This document shows, one piece after another, positions 63,138 to 64,000 of a stretch of DNA of 64,000 bases. The position numbers and the translations under genes are program-made. Below the pieces are notes generated by a model. That model was given only the letters and a program-made list of their open reading frames with translations. It was not told the DNA's origin and ran no database searches. Each line of letters opens with the position of its first letter. The first letter of the stretch is position 1. Source of the DNA: Sipunculus nudus (Eukaryota; Annelida; Sipuncula; Golfingiida; Sipunculidae); the NCBI GenBank assembly GCA_026874595.1, contig CM049315.1:34052164-34116163 (forward strand). Reading direction: 5' to 3'.

Positions 63138-64000
63138 CTGATCATCCTGTAAACAGCAAACATGACCACTCAGAAGGTGTAACTCCTGAAACACCAAACA
63201 TGATCAGAGAAAGGTCAAGCTCCTGTAAACATCAAACATGATCACAATGAAGGTGAACTCCTGAAAACATCACACATGATCAGATCAAAGGTCATTCACC
63301 TGAAACATCAAACATGACCACTGTGAAGATCTATACTCCTGAAAACTTCAAATATGATGCAAGTCCAGGAGATAGTGCTGGAAGCATCTAATATGTAAGG
63401 TGATGGGATTCTCCTGAAACATCAATCATGATGACAGTCCAGGGGAAATTCCTGAAAACATCAACCATGATCACAGTCCACGGGAAATCCCCGAAAACAT
63501 CAATTATAATCACATTGAAGGAAAATCTCCTGAAAACATCAAATATGATCAGAGTGAAGCAGAAATTCCTGAAAACATCGAACATGGTCAAGGTGAAGGT
63601 GAAACTTCTGAAAACGTCAAACATGATCACAGTGAAGGTGAACCTCCTGAAACATTATACATGATCTTAGTGCTGAGAAAATTTCTAAAATAACAAATTT
63701 AGGGTGAGAGGAAAACTCCTGAAACATCAATTATGATCTGAGTGCAGGAGAAATTCCTAAAAACATCAACCATGATCACAGTCCGGGGGAAATTCCTGAA
63801 AACGTTACACATGATCACAGTGAAGGGGAAATTCCTGAAAGCATCAACCATGATCACAGTCCAAGGGAAATTCCTGAAAACATCAAACATAACCACAGTG
63901 AAGGAAAAACTCCTGAAACATCAAACATGATCTGAGCGCAGGGGAAATTCCTGAAAACATCAAACATAAAAAATTGAAAGAAAAATTCCACACAAAAAAT
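63138..64000. repeat. 39-bp array, block s (runs off the window)
   Basis: This is the second copy of the divergent edge sequence in block r. It has a single 38-bp GGTGAACCTCC unit where block r has four, and one extra 39-bp unit elsewhere. The array continues past the right edge of the window. Confidence 0.85.

Noticed and set aside
6672-64000. CRISPR array
   Set aside because: The repeats are contiguous 39-bp units with no unique spacers between them. The only spacer is one repeated 300-bp sequence. The context is eukaryotic and there are no cas genes.
6672-64000. One intact giant PENIKH-repeat protein gene
   Set aside because: Every block has stops (for example the TTTAACATAATCAC unit) and 1-bp-short units that break the frame. 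No start with a signal peptide or non-repeat domain is present. No splice arrangement that I could trace keeps a frame open across more than about one block.

Overview
The window looks like AT-rich eukaryotic DNA, most likely from a bivalve mollusc. That call rests on two dispersed elements (about 5162-6187 and 30288-32896). Each has tandem core repeats, then an ACGG-type microsatellite, then a 3' hairpin ending in GCTAA. This is the layout described for the bivalve 'pearl' elements, which are related to Helentrons. I see no intact conventional gene, no tRNA or rRNA gene and no CRISPR array.

Layout. Positions 1 to about 6590 are non-coding flank holding simple repeats, a roughly 140-bp monomer / 280-bp dimer tandem array built around a GGTGGCGCCACC palindrome (about 3000-4330), an ACATTATCAGTT-type minisatellite (4668-4951) and the first pearl-like element. 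From about 6592 to the right edge everything is one array, broken only by the second pearl-like element. The array unit is 39 bp, or 13 codons. In one plus-strand frame it reads PENIKHNHSEGKS and variants such as PENIKYDHSEAGI, PENIKHGHGEGET and PENINHDHSPGEI. A rough arithmetic estimate is 1,250-1,300 units. Because 39 is a multiple of 3, two plus frames (PENIKH and LKTS types) and one minus frame (FDVFRRF type) stay open for long stretches. Most open frames here are therefore a by-product of the period.

Higher order. The array is punctuated by about 15 near-full copies of a roughly 300-bp spacer that is not made of 39-mers, plus three fragments. In the plus orientation the spacer has intron-like ends: GTAAGT at the left and usually TTTCCTACAG at the right. 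The amplified module is therefore 39-mer block plus spacer, resembling an exon-intron unit copied at the DNA level. Neighbouring modules form nested higher-order repeats: about 3.58 kb (12.9-19.3 kb), an apparently identical 4,555-bp tandem duplication (33962-43071), and an alternating P/Q module pair of about 5.2-6.0 kb (41.8-58.4 kb). One spacer is a crossover chimera and another looks like a gene-conversion patch.

Function. The blocks carry stops and 1-bp length changes in every frame, so I do not call a working protein gene. The best reading is a satellite-like array grown from a spliced, histidine-rich repeat gene, or a satellite that mimics one. Whether any of it is transcribed or spliced cannot be told from sequence alone.
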